64,000 bases of DNA from Flavobacteriaceae bacterium (GCA_029243385.1 JAQWSC010000004.1:1-64000), one strand, 5' to 3'; counted from the first letter of the stretch, positions 8,490 to 18,432 are shown. Notes: generated from the letters alone by a model not told the origin. Made by a program: numbers and translations.

Positions 8490-8508
8490 TTTTTTAAACA
8501 AAAACAAA

Positions 8509-9063
8509 ATGAAACAAATAAAATTTTTAAGCACCGTATTATTAGCAGGTTTATTACTAACCGCTTGTTCAAAAGATAATGACACACCCGAACAAGCTCA
8601 TGAAGAGGAACTAATAACTACTCTAAAAGTGACACTTACTCCCAGTGGTGGCGGAACCGCTATTTTAATGGAGTATAAGGACTTAGACGGTGAAGGTTCA
8701 GACACGCCTGTCGTCTCAGTTTCTAACAACTTAGCTGCTGGAGTCACCTATGATGGCGTTATCGAAGTTTCTAATGAAACCGAAGACCCTGCGGAAGATA
8801 TTACTGAAGAAGTAAAAGAAGAAAATTTAGAACATCAATTTTTCTATACTTCTGGAGGTGGTTTGGATGTGACTACTTCCTACAGTGACTCTGATGATGA
8901 TGGAAATGATTTGGGAATCGAATTTACATTAACTGCTGGGGCAGCAAGCTCTGGAACGTTAACATTTACATTGCGTCATGAGCCAACCAAACCCAACACA
9001 GGCTTGAGCGATGCAGGTGGAGAAACTGACATTGCAGCTACTTTTGACGTAACGATAGAATAA
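8509..9063 (+). CDS. Acidic lipoprotein linked to the TonB receptor
   Basis: A 184-aa lipoprotein (MKQIKFLSTVLLAGLLLTAC, Cys20 as the lipid attachment site). The mature protein is very acidic (many Asp/Glu, e.g. SYSDSDDDGNDLG) and all-beta. It begins 19 bp after the receptor stop, and the first Met after the stop gives a clean lipoprotein signal, so longer in-frame starts inside the receptor were rejected. Unnamed lipoproteins of this kind often follow metal-type TonB receptors in flavobacteria. It may capture the substrate at the surface or in the periplasm. Confidence 0.75.
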   Translation: MKQIKFLSTVLLAGLLLTACSKDNDTPEQAHEEELITTLKVTLTPSGGGTAILMEYKDLDGEGSDTPVVSVSNNLAAGVTYDGVIEVSNETEDPAEDITEEVKEENLEHQFFYTSGGGLDVTTSYSDSDDDGNDLGIEFTLTAGAASSGTLTFTLRHEPTKPNTGLSDAGGETDIAATFDVTIE

Positions 9064-9162
9064 ACACTGTTTTTCGTAGACTGCAAAAACAGTTCAAAGC
9101 AACAACATTGGATTTGGATTTTTTGTAGTAGCGTTAAAAGAATAAATACTCATTGAAAAATC

Positions 9163-9196
9163 CCCAAGAACACTTAGTTGTTCTTGGGTTTTTTTT
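9163..9196. terminator. Intrinsic terminator, probably bidirectional
   Basis: Stem CCCAAGAAC (9163-9171) and GTTCTTGGG (9180-9188) with an 8-nt loop, then T8. A short A-run to the left gives a weaker signal for the minus-strand PUL transcript that ends at 9232. Confidence 0.85.
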
Positions 9197-9231
9197 GAAA
9201 CAAAAGAGACCTTTAGTGTCTAAAAGCAGTA

Positions 9232-10440
9232 TCAATTGCTATTGGAATACTTGAACTGAGTATCAACAGGAACGCCAAACAATCCCTCCAATTCTCCAAT
9301 GTTTTTTTTATAAAACTTTGTTTCGGGCGGAAGGCTTAAATTATCCCAAAACTGTTGTTTGTAGGGAGGTCTGAAAAGACTCATATCTTTTCGAATGTAT
9401 TGTTTCTTAGAATTTAATAATTTGGAATTATCTTCTAAATATAGTACGTATGCTTCATGTCTGTAGGCTACGGGAATATATTCTTTTACTTTTTTGTTGG
9501 CGCGGATCATTGCTTTTTTTACTTGATCCGGTGTTTTGACATATCCATCCCATTGACGCTTGTGATAACTTAAGTAAAGCTTGTTTTGTCTATTGTTTTT
9601 GTAGATGTAGAGTGCCGTAAGGCTTTTTCCAACATCGATCGCAGTCGAATTTTTCTCTACCTTGTATATTTTAAAAGTGTCATAACCAATATAAAAAGTT
9701 ATATAATTCCCTTTTTTATTGGTTCCTTTAATGACTACAATATCTTCATTTTCATAAAAGGTGTTCTCAATCTTTTTCCAACTGTATGCGTTAATAGTCA
9801 ATCCGTTTCGCATAGGGTTGTTAAGTTCCATGAATTCGAGCGCATGTCGGTCTTGTTTGTTTTTCAAAAACCTATAGTCAGCCGAAGTTCGACTGTGAAG
9901 CACATCAAACCCCTTAATATACGATGAAGGACCTCTATCAATTACATCGATATATTGTTCAATAAAAAAACGACATGTATTATCTTCTACAGACCAACGC
10001 CTGTAAAGAACACCCAACTTATGTTTATTTCTTACTGTGTTATCTTTTAACTTTTTTAAAGCTTTTTTGACAATAGCTTTTGGAGATTCAAGTAATACTT
10101 CGTTCAATGCTGTTACTTTTTCTATCAAAACAAATCTTTTTTGTTTCTGAGCAATAAAATCCGTTACACTTATTTCAATAGGCTCAAATCCAATAGAAGA
10201 AATCTCTATTATATCCAACAGTTCGTTATTGGTTACGTAAAAGCTAAAACTTCCCTCTTCAGTGGAACTTGCACCTATATTTTTTTTGACTATCCCCACA
10301 GAGGTATAAGGAATGGGATAGTCAAATTGATCAACAACAACTCCTTCTATTTTAATTTGACCTTGAGAAAAAAGAAAAAAAGACTGAAAAACAGCAATGC
10401 ATACCAACCATATATTTGGTTTAAAAAACAACTTTCTCAT
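9232..10440 (-). CDS. Exported protein with a carboxypeptidase-regulatory-like domain
   Basis: A 402-aa protein. A signal peptide (about 1-27, ending LFSQGQ) is followed by a beta-sandwich CarboxypepD_reg-like domain (about 29-110; GVVVDQFDYPIPYTSVGIV, then SSTEEGSFSF). The remaining 290 residues are mixed and rich in Lys and aromatic residues (RRWSVEDNTCRFFIEQYIDV). This layout is common in Bacteroidota periplasmic or outer-membrane-associated proteins of unknown function. It is the last gene of the PUL strand, 3 bp after the esterase, so it is probably cotranscribed, but I cannot assign a function. Confidence 0.65.
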   Translation of the reverse strand: MRKLFFKPNIWLVCIAVFQSFFLFSQGQIKIEGVVVDQFDYPIPYTSVGIVKKNIGASSTEEGSFSFYVTNNELLDIIEISSIGFEPIEISVTDFIAQKQKRFVLIEKVTALNEVLLESPKAIVKKALKKLKDNTVRNKHKLGVLYRRWSVEDNTCRFFIEQYIDVIDRGPSSYIKGFDVLHSRTSADYRFLKNKQDRHALEFMELNNPMRNGLTINAYSWKKIENTFYENEDIVVIKGTNKKGNYITFYIGYDTFKIYKVEKNSTAIDVGKSLTALYIYKNNRQNKLYLSYHKRQWDGYVKTPDQVKKAMIRANKKVKEYIPVAYRHEAYVLYLEDNSKLLNSKKQYIRKDMSLFRPPYKQQFWDNLSLPPETKFYKKNIGELEGLFGVPVDTQFKYSNSN

Positions 10441-10443
10441 ACA

Positions 10444-11301
10444 TCAAAACTGTTTTAAAAAACGCCAAATTCTGTTATAAAAATCAGGATCGTTGGATTG
10501 ATTCAAACTGTGATTCCCTTGGTGAACACAGTGAAATAGAATTTCTTTTCCAGAAAAGCAATCTTGGTAGGTATAAATTTGATCACTACCTAACATTTCT
10601 ATTTCGGGAGTTGTTTCGCAACCAAAGGCTAATGCCCAACTCAAAGCACTGTCAGCTCCACTCAAAAAAGTGTGCCCAACCACTGACAGTCCTCCATCGT
10701 AAGGAATAATAGGATCTGCCGTTCCACACATTTGATATACCGAAACCGGAACGGTAGATACAGAAGGAACCGTTCCAGCTATTAATTGACTTGCCAATGG
10801 AGCAATCGCCGTAAAATAGGAAGTTTCAATAGCTAATTTATTTAACAGACCTGATCCATTGGAATATCCAATGCCATATACTTTACTGGTTTCAAAAAAG
10901 GAATAGGTTTCCAGTTTAGTCATTATCTGATTCAAAAAATAAACTTCATCAGCTGTCGATGCTTCTGTACCCAAATTCCATGATTTCAAATGCCCTTGAG
11001 GATAAACTCCTATAAACTCGCCAGAATTTACAAAACTTGAAAATTTATTCATCCACATATCATTTTGACCTCCATTCCCATGAAAAGCTATCACAATAGA
11101 TTGTTTTTCATTGGGATTAAAGTCAGCGGGTGTATGCACAAGAACCTCTCGCTGAACCGCAACACCTTCAATAGTTTGCTCTATATAAAAAGAATAGTCC
11201 ACTGTAGGTTCGGTAATGTTTTCTACGGAGTCAATAATACTTCCTGAACTCTCACACGAGATCAGAAATAACCCAAATACAATTAATGGAACCATTTTCA
11301 T
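10444..11301 (-). CDS. Lipoprotein esterase, CE1 / PHB-depolymerase-like
   Basis: A 285-aa alpha/beta hydrolase with a lipoprotein signal (lipid-attached Cys16 in FLISC). The oxyanion region is IVIAFHGNGG, the nucleophile is Ser147 in GYSNG, the acid is Asp196 in CGTADPIIP and the base is probably His264 in HQGNHSL. This pattern belongs to the family with feruloyl and acetylxylan esterases of CE1 and with LpqC/polyhydroxybutyrate depolymerases. In this xylan locus, removal of acetyl or feruloyl groups from imported oligosaccharides is the likely job. It lies 78 bp downstream of the sodium symporter. Confidence 0.8.
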   Translation of the reverse strand: MKMVPLIVFGLFLISCESSGSIIDSVENITEPTVDYSFYIEQTIEGVAVQREVLVHTPADFNPNEKQSIVIAFHGNGGQNDMWMNKFSSFVNSGEFIGVYPQGHLKSWNLGTEASTADEVYFLNQIMTKLETYSFFETSKVYGIGYSNGSGLLNKLAIETSYFTAIAPLASQLIAGTVPSVSTVPVSVYQMCGTADPIIPYDGGLSVVGHTFLSGADSALSWALAFGCETTPEIEMLGSDQIYTYQDCFSGKEILFHCVHQGNHSLNQSNDPDFYNRIWRFLKQF

Positions 11302-11379
11302 TTATTAAGAAAAAATTATTTTTTTGTGGTGAGTAAATTTAAACCTAAAATTCCAATCAACTTATCCTCTTTTAATCAA

Positions 11380-13053
11380 TTATCCTGTAAAATAGCTTAA
11401 CACTCCAATCACTATAAGCACAAGCAATACTGAAAGGACAACATCTATAGTGTCATAACTGTTCGTGTTTTCTTGTTTTTGTTTGTCGGTAAGCGTTCCA
11501 AAAGACAGCCCAGTGATCGTTTTATAATCAGGTGGGGAAGTTAACAAACTAACAGAAATACAAAGAACCACTGAAAATAAAAACATAAAAATAGCCATGT
11601 GTGAAAAATTTACTGTTGCAAAAGCAAAAGCAAAACCATCAACAGAACTTCCAGAAGCGATTTGAGGTTGGTAATAAATTTCTGAACCCAAACGGAGAAT
11701 TAGCAATCCCAATCCCGACATCAGTGTGGTAATTGCAGCTTTGGAATTGACTCGTTTCCAAATAATTCCTAACAAAAAAACAGTAGTTACTGGAGGCGCA
11801 ATATAAGATTGTACATTTTGAAGGTATTGATACATGACTCCTCCGCCAATTTTTTCCATAATCGGAATCCAAATAATTCCTAAAACTACAATAAACCCAG
11901 TAGCTATTTTTCCAGTAGTTAATAACGATTTTTCGGACTTATTGGGTTTGAGCTTTTTATAAATATCAATAGTAAAAATAGTGGAGCACGAATTAAATAC
12001 AGAAGCCAACGAACTCATAAGGGCCGCCATAAGCCCACCAGCGACCAACCCTTTTAAACCAACAGGCAATAGGGTTTTGACCAGCATAGGAAAAGCACGA
12101 TCTGCTTTATCAATTGAGAAAATTTCAGGATTTTGAATCGAAAGTGCAAAAGCTATAATACCCGGTACTAAAAATATGAGTATCGGCAATAGTTTCAGAT
12201 AGGCTCCAAAAATAGCACCTCTTCTACCTATTTTAATGTTATTTGCTGCGAGCGTTCTTTGAACAATGTATTGATCTGTACACCAATACCATATCCCAAC
12301 AATGGTTCCACCAAATAGAAGTCCTGTCCAAGGAAAATCAGGATCAGACATTGGGCGCCACATATTAAAATGGTCAGGACTTACTTCTATAACCGTTTCT
12401 CTCAATGCGGACCATCCTCCTACTTCTTGTAAACCCAAGTATGTAATAATTATTGAACCTAAAATCAAAATAATTGTTTGCAAGGTTTCGGTATAAATAA
12501 CTGCTTTCATACCTCCTACCACTGTATATACACCAGTAAACAGAACAATTCCAATGGCTCCATACCAAAAAGGAATAGCAAGAAGTTCTGAAACTACAAT
12601 TCCACCGGCGTAGATTGTTACAGATACTTTGGTCAGCACATAAGCTACTAAAGAAAATAAGGATAAAAACCAACGAGATCGACTATCAAATCGTTTTTCT
12701 AAAAACTCGGGCATCGTAAAGGCGCCACTTCGAATGTAAAAAGGTAAAAATAACCAGCCCAACAACAAAACAATCCATGCATGGAGTTCGTAATGCGCCA
12801 TAGGGGCACCCGATTCAAAACCTGTTCCCGCCAGGCCTACTACATGCTCAGAACCAATGTTTGATGCAAAAATCGATGCGCCTATAACAAACCAACCTAC
12901 ATTTCTACCTGCGAGGAAGTAGTCTTCGGTATTGTTGTTTTTTTGAAGTATCACCCATACAGCAACAGCTACAAGCGCTAAAAAGTAAATTCCCAACACG
13001 ACCCAATCAAGCTGTTCTAAAACGGATGTTGATGTCAACATGAAGCTTTTCAT
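11380..13053 (-). CDS. Sodium/solute symporter (SSS/SGLT family)
   Basis: A 557-aa inner-membrane protein with about 13-14 hydrophobic segments. The family core is visible: DYFLAGRNVGWFVIGASIFA near residues 45-65, the AGGLMAALMSSLASVFNSCS block near 345, and WYWCTDQYIVQRTLAA. SSS carriers couple sodium entry to uptake of sugars or other small solutes. The gene lies 24 bp downstream of xylA in the same operon, so xylose or a short xylo-oligosaccharide is the expected substrate, but specificity is not visible in the sequence. Confidence 0.9.
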   Translation of the reverse strand: MKSFMLTSTSVLEQLDWVVLGIYFLALVAVAVWVILQKNNNTEDYFLAGRNVGWFVIGASIFASNIGSEHVVGLAGTGFESGAPMAHYELHAWIVLLLGWLFLPFYIRSGAFTMPEFLEKRFDSRSRWFLSLFSLVAYVLTKVSVTIYAGGIVVSELLAIPFWYGAIGIVLFTGVYTVVGGMKAVIYTETLQTIILILGSIIITYLGLQEVGGWSALRETVIEVSPDHFNMWRPMSDPDFPWTGLLFGGTIVGIWYWCTDQYIVQRTLAANNIKIGRRGAIFGAYLKLLPILIFLVPGIIAFALSIQNPEIFSIDKADRAFPMLVKTLLPVGLKGLVAGGLMAALMSSLASVFNSCSTIFTIDIYKKLKPNKSEKSLLTTGKIATGFIVVLGIIWIPIMEKIGGGVMYQYLQNVQSYIAPPVTTVFLLGIIWKRVNSKAAITTLMSGLGLLILRLGSEIYYQPQIASGSSVDGFAFAFATVNFSHMAIFMFLFSVVLCISVSLLTSPPDYKTITGLSFGTLTDKQKQENTNSYDTIDVVLSVLLVLIVIGVLSYFTG

Positions 13054-13077
13054 AAACGTAGCGCTAATTGTTTTTTT

Positions 13078-14403
13078 TTAAATGTATTGATTGATAATAT
13101 TTTCAAACAACTCTTGCTTGCCACTTTTTAAATCCAATTCTCCATTTTCAACAGCTATCTTATACAAGTCTTGAAGTTGGAGTTTTCCAGATTCAAATGC
13201 AGCTCCTTTTCCTGAATCAAAAGAAGCATATCGATCTTGACGCAGTTTTTTGTAGGGTGAAGATGTAATGATTTTGTCAGCCGTTATCAATGCTCTAGCA
13301 AAGGTGTCGGCACCTCCAATATGAGCTAAAAATACGTCTTCCATTTCGGTTGAATTTCTTCTAATTTTTGCGTCAAAATTCACACCACCACCCTGCAGAC
13401 CTCCTGCTTCCAAAAAAACAAGCATTGCTTCTGTAGTTTCTTGAATGTTGTTTGGAAACTGATCGGTGTCCCATCCATTTTGGTAGTCGCCACGATTGGC
13501 ATCAATACTTCCTAGCATTCCTTCTTTTGCTGCAACAGCCAATTCGTGTTGCATAGTATGTTGCGCTAATGTGGCATGATTTACTTCTATATTCAGTTTA
13601 AAATCTTTATCTAACCCATAAGCTTTCAAAAAACCAATGGCAGTAGCTGAATCAAAATCATATTGATGCTTCATAGGTTCCATCGGTTTGGGCTCAATAA
13701 AGAAAGTTCCTTTAAAACCTTGAGCACGTGCATAATCTCGAGCAATAGTTAAAAATTGTCCCATGTTATCCAATTCGCGCCCCATATCGGTATTGAGAAG
13801 CGACATATATCCTTCACGACCTCCCCAAAAAACATAATTTTCTCCATTAAGAGCCATAGTAGCATCTAATGCCAGCTTAACCTGAGCTCCGGCACGTGCC
13901 ACAACATCAAAATCTGGATTGGTAGATGCGCCGTTCATAAAGCGTGGATTCGAAAAACAATTCGAAGTACCCCATAAAAGTTTTACACCTGAATCGTTTT
14001 GCTTTTGTTGAACATATTCAACAATTGCTGCCAAACGTCTTTCTGACTCGCCCAAAGTAGATCCTTCTTCTATCAAATCAAAATCGTGAAAACAAAAATA
14101 ATCGAAGCCCATTTTTGTTATGAACTCAAAGGCAGCGTCCGCCTTATCTTTCGCAGCTTGAATAGGATCTGATGACTTGTCCCATGGAAAATTTTGAGTT
14201 CCTGGTCCAAATGGATCTGAACCTTGCCCACAGAAAGTATGCCAATAAGCAATGGCAAATCTAAAGTGCTCACGCATGGTTTTTCCAGCGACAATGCGCT
14301 CAGGGTCGTAATATTTAAATGCCAACGGATTATCCGATTCTTTTCCTTCATAACGTATGGCATCAATGCCTTTGTAGTATTCTTTAGTTCCTTTAAGTAT
14401 CAT
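13078..14403 (-). CDS. xylA: Xylose isomerase
   Basis: A 441-aa protein of the long (class II) xylose isomerase type, which converts D-xylose to D-xylulose in the cytoplasm with two divalent metal ions. Active-site His106 and Asp109 lie in FCFHDFD; the Trp-containing [11 protein letters not shown], the metal-ligand Glu in [10 protein letters not shown] and the [10 protein letters not shown] segment are intact. Length and colinearity match the family. It starts 3 bp after the xylB stop, so the two are translationally close and surely cotranscribed. Confidence 0.97.
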   Translation of the reverse strand: MILKGTKEYYKGIDAIRYEGKESDNPLAFKYYDPERIVAGKTMREHFRFAIAYWHTFCGQGSDPFGPGTQNFPWDKSSDPIQAAKDKADAAFEFITKMGFDYFCFHDFDLIEEGSTLGESERRLAAIVEYVQQKQNDSGVKLLWGTSNCFSNPRFMNGASTNPDFDVVARAGAQVKLALDATMALNGENYVFWGGREGYMSLLNTDMGRELDNMGQFLTIARDYARAQGFKGTFFIEPKPMEPMKHQYDFDSATAIGFLKAYGLDKDFKLNIEVNHATLAQHTMQHELAVAAKEGMLGSIDANRGDYQNGWDTDQFPNNIQETTEAMLVFLEAGGLQGGGVNFDAKIRRNSTEMEDVFLAHIGGADTFARALITADKIITSSPYKKLRQDRYASFDSGKGAAFESGKLQLQDLYKIAVENGELDLKSGKQELFENIINQYI

Positions 14404-14406
14404 TAT

Positions 14407-15897
14407 TTAATGTTTGATTTGTTTGTATAATTCTTTTTTCCAATTGGTGTATGCGTCAAGATATGAGGTATTGTTTTCAATGGGTTTGAAAGTCATTACA
14501 TGATCATTATCTGTAATGTTTTTTCCAAAACGCTCAAAGTTTTTGTCGGTCAATCCAGCGGCACGCGCAGCCCCAATAGCTCCTGTAGTATTGTAAATTT
14601 CTATTTCATAGCCAATCAAAGTGGCTAATGTTTTAGAAAAAATTTCAGCCCTAAAAAGATTGTCATTTCCAGCTTTGATAACCTTGATTTTAGCGTCATC
14701 ATTTTCTATAATTTCCATTCCATAAGCAAATGAAAAGGCAATGCCCTCCAAAGCCGCTCGGTAAAGATGCCCTTTGCTGTGTTGGTTCAAATTAATGTTA
14801 CAAAATTGAGTTCCAACGTTCGTGTTGTTAAGCATACGTTCGGCCCCATTTCCAAAAGGTAAAATAACCAATCCATCTGAGCCAATCGGAACTTTTGAAG
14901 CTTCGCGATTCATTGTTTCATACGATTCAGCCGAACTTTGATTTCGAAGCCACCTGTACATAATTCCAGCGCCATTGATACATAATAATTTACCAATAGT
15001 TGGATTTTCTTTTGAGTAATTTACATGCGCAAAATGATTAATTCTGTTGGCCTCTTTAGAGGTTTTATTGTTAGAGACAGCATAAATAACTCCCGAAGTT
15101 CCTCCCGTAGCTGCAACTTCACCGTCATTGAATATATTGAGTGAAAGCGCATTGTTGGGTTGATCTCCTGCTCGATACGTGATCGGAATACCAGCGGGCA
15201 ATCCTGTTTCTTCGGAGGCCTTTTTAGAAACAGCCCCTTGAGGTGTGAAATTTTCAACTATATCGGGAACTAACTGATTTTCAAAATCAAAATAAGTAAG
15301 CAACCAGTCGGCTACTGTATCGGATTCGTAGTCCCAAAAAACACCTTCTGAGAGCCCGTTTTTTGTGGTTGCTATTTTACCAGTAAGTTTATAGGCAATA
15401 AAATCTCCTGGCAACATGAATTTATCAATTTTTTTAAATAAACCGGGCTCATTGTCTTTAACCCATTTGAGTTTAGAAGCTGTGAAATTTGCGGGTGAAT
15501 TTAAAAGTGATTTTGTGCATCTCTCTGGAGAAAGTTCTTGAAAAGCTTTGTTACCAATAGCAACAGCCCGACTATCACACCATATGATAGCGTTCCTAAG
15601 AGGTTCGCCCTCTTTATCAACAACAACCAATCCGTGCATTTGATATGAAATTCCTACGGCTCCAATTTTTGAAGCATCTATCTTAGATTCTCTTATTACT
15701 CTTTTTGTGCCAGTGCACAGGTGTCCCCACCAGTCATTCGGATTTTGTTCTGCCCAATCGCTTTGTTCTGAAAGGATTGACATCTCGTGTTTGGGTTCGT
15801 GTATACTTAAAACATTCTCCCCCGTAATTGCATTTACAATAGCAACTTTTACAGACGAGCTTCCTATGTCAAACCCTATATAGTATTGTTGGTTCAT
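14407..15897 (-). CDS. xylB: Xylulokinase
   Basis: A 496-aa FGGY-family carbohydrate kinase that phosphorylates D-xylulose to xylulose 5-phosphate. I place the start at 15897 (MNQQYYIGFDIGSSSVKVAI) because this puts the N-terminal phosphate-binding loop at the beginning, as in the family; the longer frame from 16002 adds 35 unrelated residues. The catalytic Asp is expected in YRAGDQPNNA, and the C-terminal AALEGIAFSFAYG and the late Gly-rich NTTGAIGAARAAG segments match FGGY_C. It sits between GH43 and xylA in the operon. Confidence 0.95.
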   Translation of the reverse strand: MNQQYYIGFDIGSSSVKVAIVNAITGENVLSIHEPKHEMSILSEQSDWAEQNPNDWWGHLCTGTKRVIRESKIDASKIGAVGISYQMHGLVVVDKEGEPLRNAIIWCDSRAVAIGNKAFQELSPERCTKSLLNSPANFTASKLKWVKDNEPGLFKKIDKFMLPGDFIAYKLTGKIATTKNGLSEGVFWDYESDTVADWLLTYFDFENQLVPDIVENFTPQGAVSKKASEETGLPAGIPITYRAGDQPNNALSLNIFNDGEVAATGGTSGVIYAVSNNKTSKEANRINHFAHVNYSKENPTIGKLLCINGAGIMYRWLRNQSSAESYETMNREASKVPIGSDGLVILPFGNGAERMLNNTNVGTQFCNINLNQHSKGHLYRAALEGIAFSFAYGMEIIENDDAKIKVIKAGNDNLFRAEIFSKTLATLIGYEIEIYNTTGAIGAARAAGLTDKNFERFGKNITDNDHVMTFKPIENNTSYLDAYTNWKKELYKQIKH

Positions 15898-15932
15898 TGT
15901 TTTTAAATTAAATACTCGTTTTAAACGGATAA

Positions 15933-16967
15933 TTATTGATACGGATCTAAGGTAATTATTGAACCATCCTCCCGATATTTTATTTCCGCTTTTTTGATAC
16001 ATCTCAAATGCGTTACTCCTTTGGATAATGATGAATCGTGATAAAATAAGTATGTTTTTTCTTCAACTTTACAAATGGAGTGATGCGACGTCCATCCAAC
16101 CACAGGATTCAAAATGCGTCCTTTGAATGTAAAAGGTCCGTAAGGATTGTCTCCCACGGCATAGCATATAAAATGTGTGTCTCCTGTTGAATAGGAAAAA
16201 TAATAATTTCCGTTGTGTTTATGCATCCATGCAGCTTCAAAAAAACGACGGTCGTTGTCTCCTGAGAGTAAAAGCGCTCCGTTTTCATCTAAAATTTGTA
16301 TTTCTTTTGGTTTTTCATCAAACTCAAGTAAATCATGACTCATTTTGGCAACAAAAGGCAATAGAGCAGGTTCAGAATCATTAGGAATAAAAGCGGTTGG
16401 ACTTTCTGACTGATCGGGATTAAAAACACCTGTTTGCCAACGTTGTAATTGTCCTCCCCAAAGACCTCCAAAATACATATAATAACTATCATCGTCGTCT
16501 TTGAACACTGCTGGATCGATCGAAAAGCTATTTTTAATTGGATTTGGCTGAGCTTTGAAAGGACCGGTAGGTGAGTCGCTCACAGCGACCCCAATTCTAA
16601 AAATTCCTTCAAAATCTTTGGCAGGAAAAAATAAATAATAGGTTCCGTTTTTTTCGTTGGCGTCGGGGGCCCACATTTGTTGTTTTGCCCACGGAACATC
16701 TTTTACATGAAGTGCAACCCCATTGTCCACTGCCTCGCTATCAATTGAATCCATAGAAATAACGTGGTAATCTTCCATAGCAAAATGACTTCCCAAGTCA
16801 TCAAATGCTTCTCCAGCATCGACATCATGAGAGGGGTAAATATATATTTTACCATTAAAATAATGAGCCGACGGATCTGCAGTATAAATATGGCGTACAA
16901 GTGGCTCTGAAAGTGCATTTTGATTTAAATCCTCAAAATTGATGTGATCTATATTATCTTCTGGCAT
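15933..16967 (-). CDS. Cytoplasmic GH43 beta-xylosidase / arabinofuranosidase
   Basis: A 344-aa five-bladed beta-propeller glycoside hydrolase of family 43 with no signal peptide. The inverting catalytic set is recognisable: base Asp31 in YTADPSAHYF, pKa modulator Asp151 in FSIDPAVFKD and acid Glu244 in RRFFEAAWMH. The absence of a secretion signal and the position between the GPH transporter and xylB/xylA indicate cleavage of imported xylo- or arabinoxylo-oligosaccharides to monosaccharides. The sequence does not separate xylosidase from arabinosidase activity. Confidence 0.92.
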   Translation of the reverse strand: MPEDNIDHINFEDLNQNALSEPLVRHIYTADPSAHYFNGKIYIYPSHDVDAGEAFDDLGSHFAMEDYHVISMDSIDSEAVDNGVALHVKDVPWAKQQMWAPDANEKNGTYYLFFPAKDFEGIFRIGVAVSDSPTGPFKAQPNPIKNSFSIDPAVFKDDDDSYYMYFGGLWGGQLQRWQTGVFNPDQSESPTAFIPNDSEPALLPFVAKMSHDLLEFDEKPKEIQILDENGALLLSGDNDRRFFEAAWMHKHNGNYYFSYSTGDTHFICYAVGDNPYGPFTFKGRILNPVVGWTSHHSICKVEEKTYLFYHDSSLSKGVTHLRCIKKAEIKYREDGSIITLDPYQ

Positions 16968-16973
16968 TCTTTT

Positions 16974-18413
16974 CTAATTATTTCTTCTTTGTTTTAATTC
17001 CAATTCAATTTGATCCTCCATCTTTTTATTAATTTCATAGAAAAACAACAATCCAACACCTACCAAAAACGGAATAGCTGGATATATACTTACAAGGAGT
17101 TTTGTTCCTAAAATTGCCTCTGTAGTTTGTCCTATTTCACTATTAGGAATATACCCGTAGGTGTCAAGAATTTTGGTAACCAACGAGCTTCCTATGGTAA
17201 GTCCCAATTTAAGCCCCACCATCATAGCGGAAAATATAATCGCTGTTGCTCTCCTGTTGTTTTTCCATTCCGAATAATCCGCTACGTCAGCAATCATTGC
17301 CCATAATAAGGGAATCGTGATACCGTAGAAAAAACCATGTAAGATTTGAGATCCAAAAATCAATTCAACAGCTGTAGGCTTAAAAAAGTTAAATATTATA
17401 ATAAACAGTGTGGAGACAAACAAAAAGAGTCCAAAAATATTTCTTTTTCCGTATTTATCGGCCAATGTTTTTGACAATCCAATACCTAAAATCATAAAAA
17501 TAATACCGCCCGCATTGAACAAACCAAAACCAGCAGATACAGGGTCATTCCCGAAAAAATTGACACCTACACTCGAAAGGACTTCTAAAATAGGCTGAAT
17601 AAAACTTGTCAAGCGAGGTGCATTTATATAGTTTTCGAAATAATAAACGTAAGAACCTCCTTTCATGGCTAGGGACACAAAGGTTAATGTGGTTAAAACA
17701 AGCATTATAACCCAAGGTTTGTTTTTAACTAAATCTAATAAATCCTCTCTGACGGTAGATTTTTGTTCTTCTTTAGGTACAACACGCTCTCTGGTTGTAA
17801 CAAAAGTAACCAACAACATGATCGTTCCAATAACAGCTAACCATGTCATCACTACTTCAATCCCTAATGCTTTGTCTCCGTCTCCTACATAAATAATGAT
17901 AGGTAACATAAAAACTTGTACGAAAAACTGTGCAAACATCACGGCAACAAATCGATAGGATGAAATACTATTTCGTTGCTTCATATCTCCGGTAATTACG
18001 CCACTGAGCGCAGAATAAGGAAGGTTACTAGAAGCATAAAGCAACAACAACAGGGTGTATGTAATTACGGCGTAGATAATTTTACCTTTGTAATCAAAAT
18101 CTGGAGTGCTAAATGCCAACACAGAAACTACTCCAAGAGGAACGGCTGTCCACAAAATCCAAGGACGGAATTTGCCCCATCGGGAAGAAGACCTATCAGC
18201 TAGAGCTCCCACAATAGGATTGAACCCAAAAGCGGCTATTGTTCCAACAACAAACATAATTGCGGTTGCATCATTGGCTTCTAAACCGTAAATATCGGTA
18301 TAGAAATAAGCCAAATAAGTCATTAGGGTTTGAAACACAAGGTTTGCGGCAAGATCCCCAAGGCTATAGCCAATTTTTTCGGTTATGGATAATTTTTCAG
18401 AAATTGATTTCAT
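16974..18413 (-). CDS. GPH-family sugar symporter (XynP/YicJ-like)
   Basis: A 479-aa major-facilitator-fold carrier with about 12 membrane segments. The cytoplasmic loop signature GALADRSSSRWGKFRPWIL near residue 70 is diagnostic of the glycoside-pentoside-hexuronide:cation symporters, which include xyloside carriers. It ends 6 bp before the GH43 start, a pairing also seen in other xylan systems (permease plus beta-xylosidase). It probably imports xylo-oligosaccharides from the periplasm with a cation. Confidence 0.9.
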   Translation of the reverse strand: MKSISEKLSITEKIGYSLGDLAANLVFQTLMTYLAYFYTDIYGLEANDATAIMFVVGTIAAFGFNPIVGALADRSSSRWGKFRPWILWTAVPLGVVSVLAFSTPDFDYKGKIIYAVITYTLLLLLYASSNLPYSALSGVITGDMKQRNSISSYRFVAVMFAQFFVQVFMLPIIIYVGDGDKALGIEVVMTWLAVIGTIMLLVTFVTTRERVVPKEEQKSTVREDLLDLVKNKPWVIMLVLTTLTFVSLAMKGGSYVYYFENYINAPRLTSFIQPILEVLSSVGVNFFGNDPVSAGFGLFNAGGIIFMILGIGLSKTLADKYGKRNIFGLFLFVSTLFIIIFNFFKPTAVELIFGSQILHGFFYGITIPLLWAMIADVADYSEWKNNRRATAIIFSAMMVGLKLGLTIGSSLVTKILDTYGYIPNSEIGQTTEAILGTKLLVSIYPAIPFLVGVGLLFFYEINKKMEDQIELELKQRRNN

Positions 18414-18432
18414 AGAATGTTTTTAGTTACTT

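Noticed and set aside
8437-8508. A longer N-terminus for the acidic lipoprotein that overlaps the TonB receptor
   Set aside because: The in-frame extension adds 24 residues ahead of a clean lipoprotein signal; the ATG at 8509 fits far better.
15898-16002. An extended xylulokinase start
   Set aside because: The extra 35 residues match nothing in FGGY kinases and overlap the end of the GH43 gene; the phosphate loop belongs at the N-terminus.
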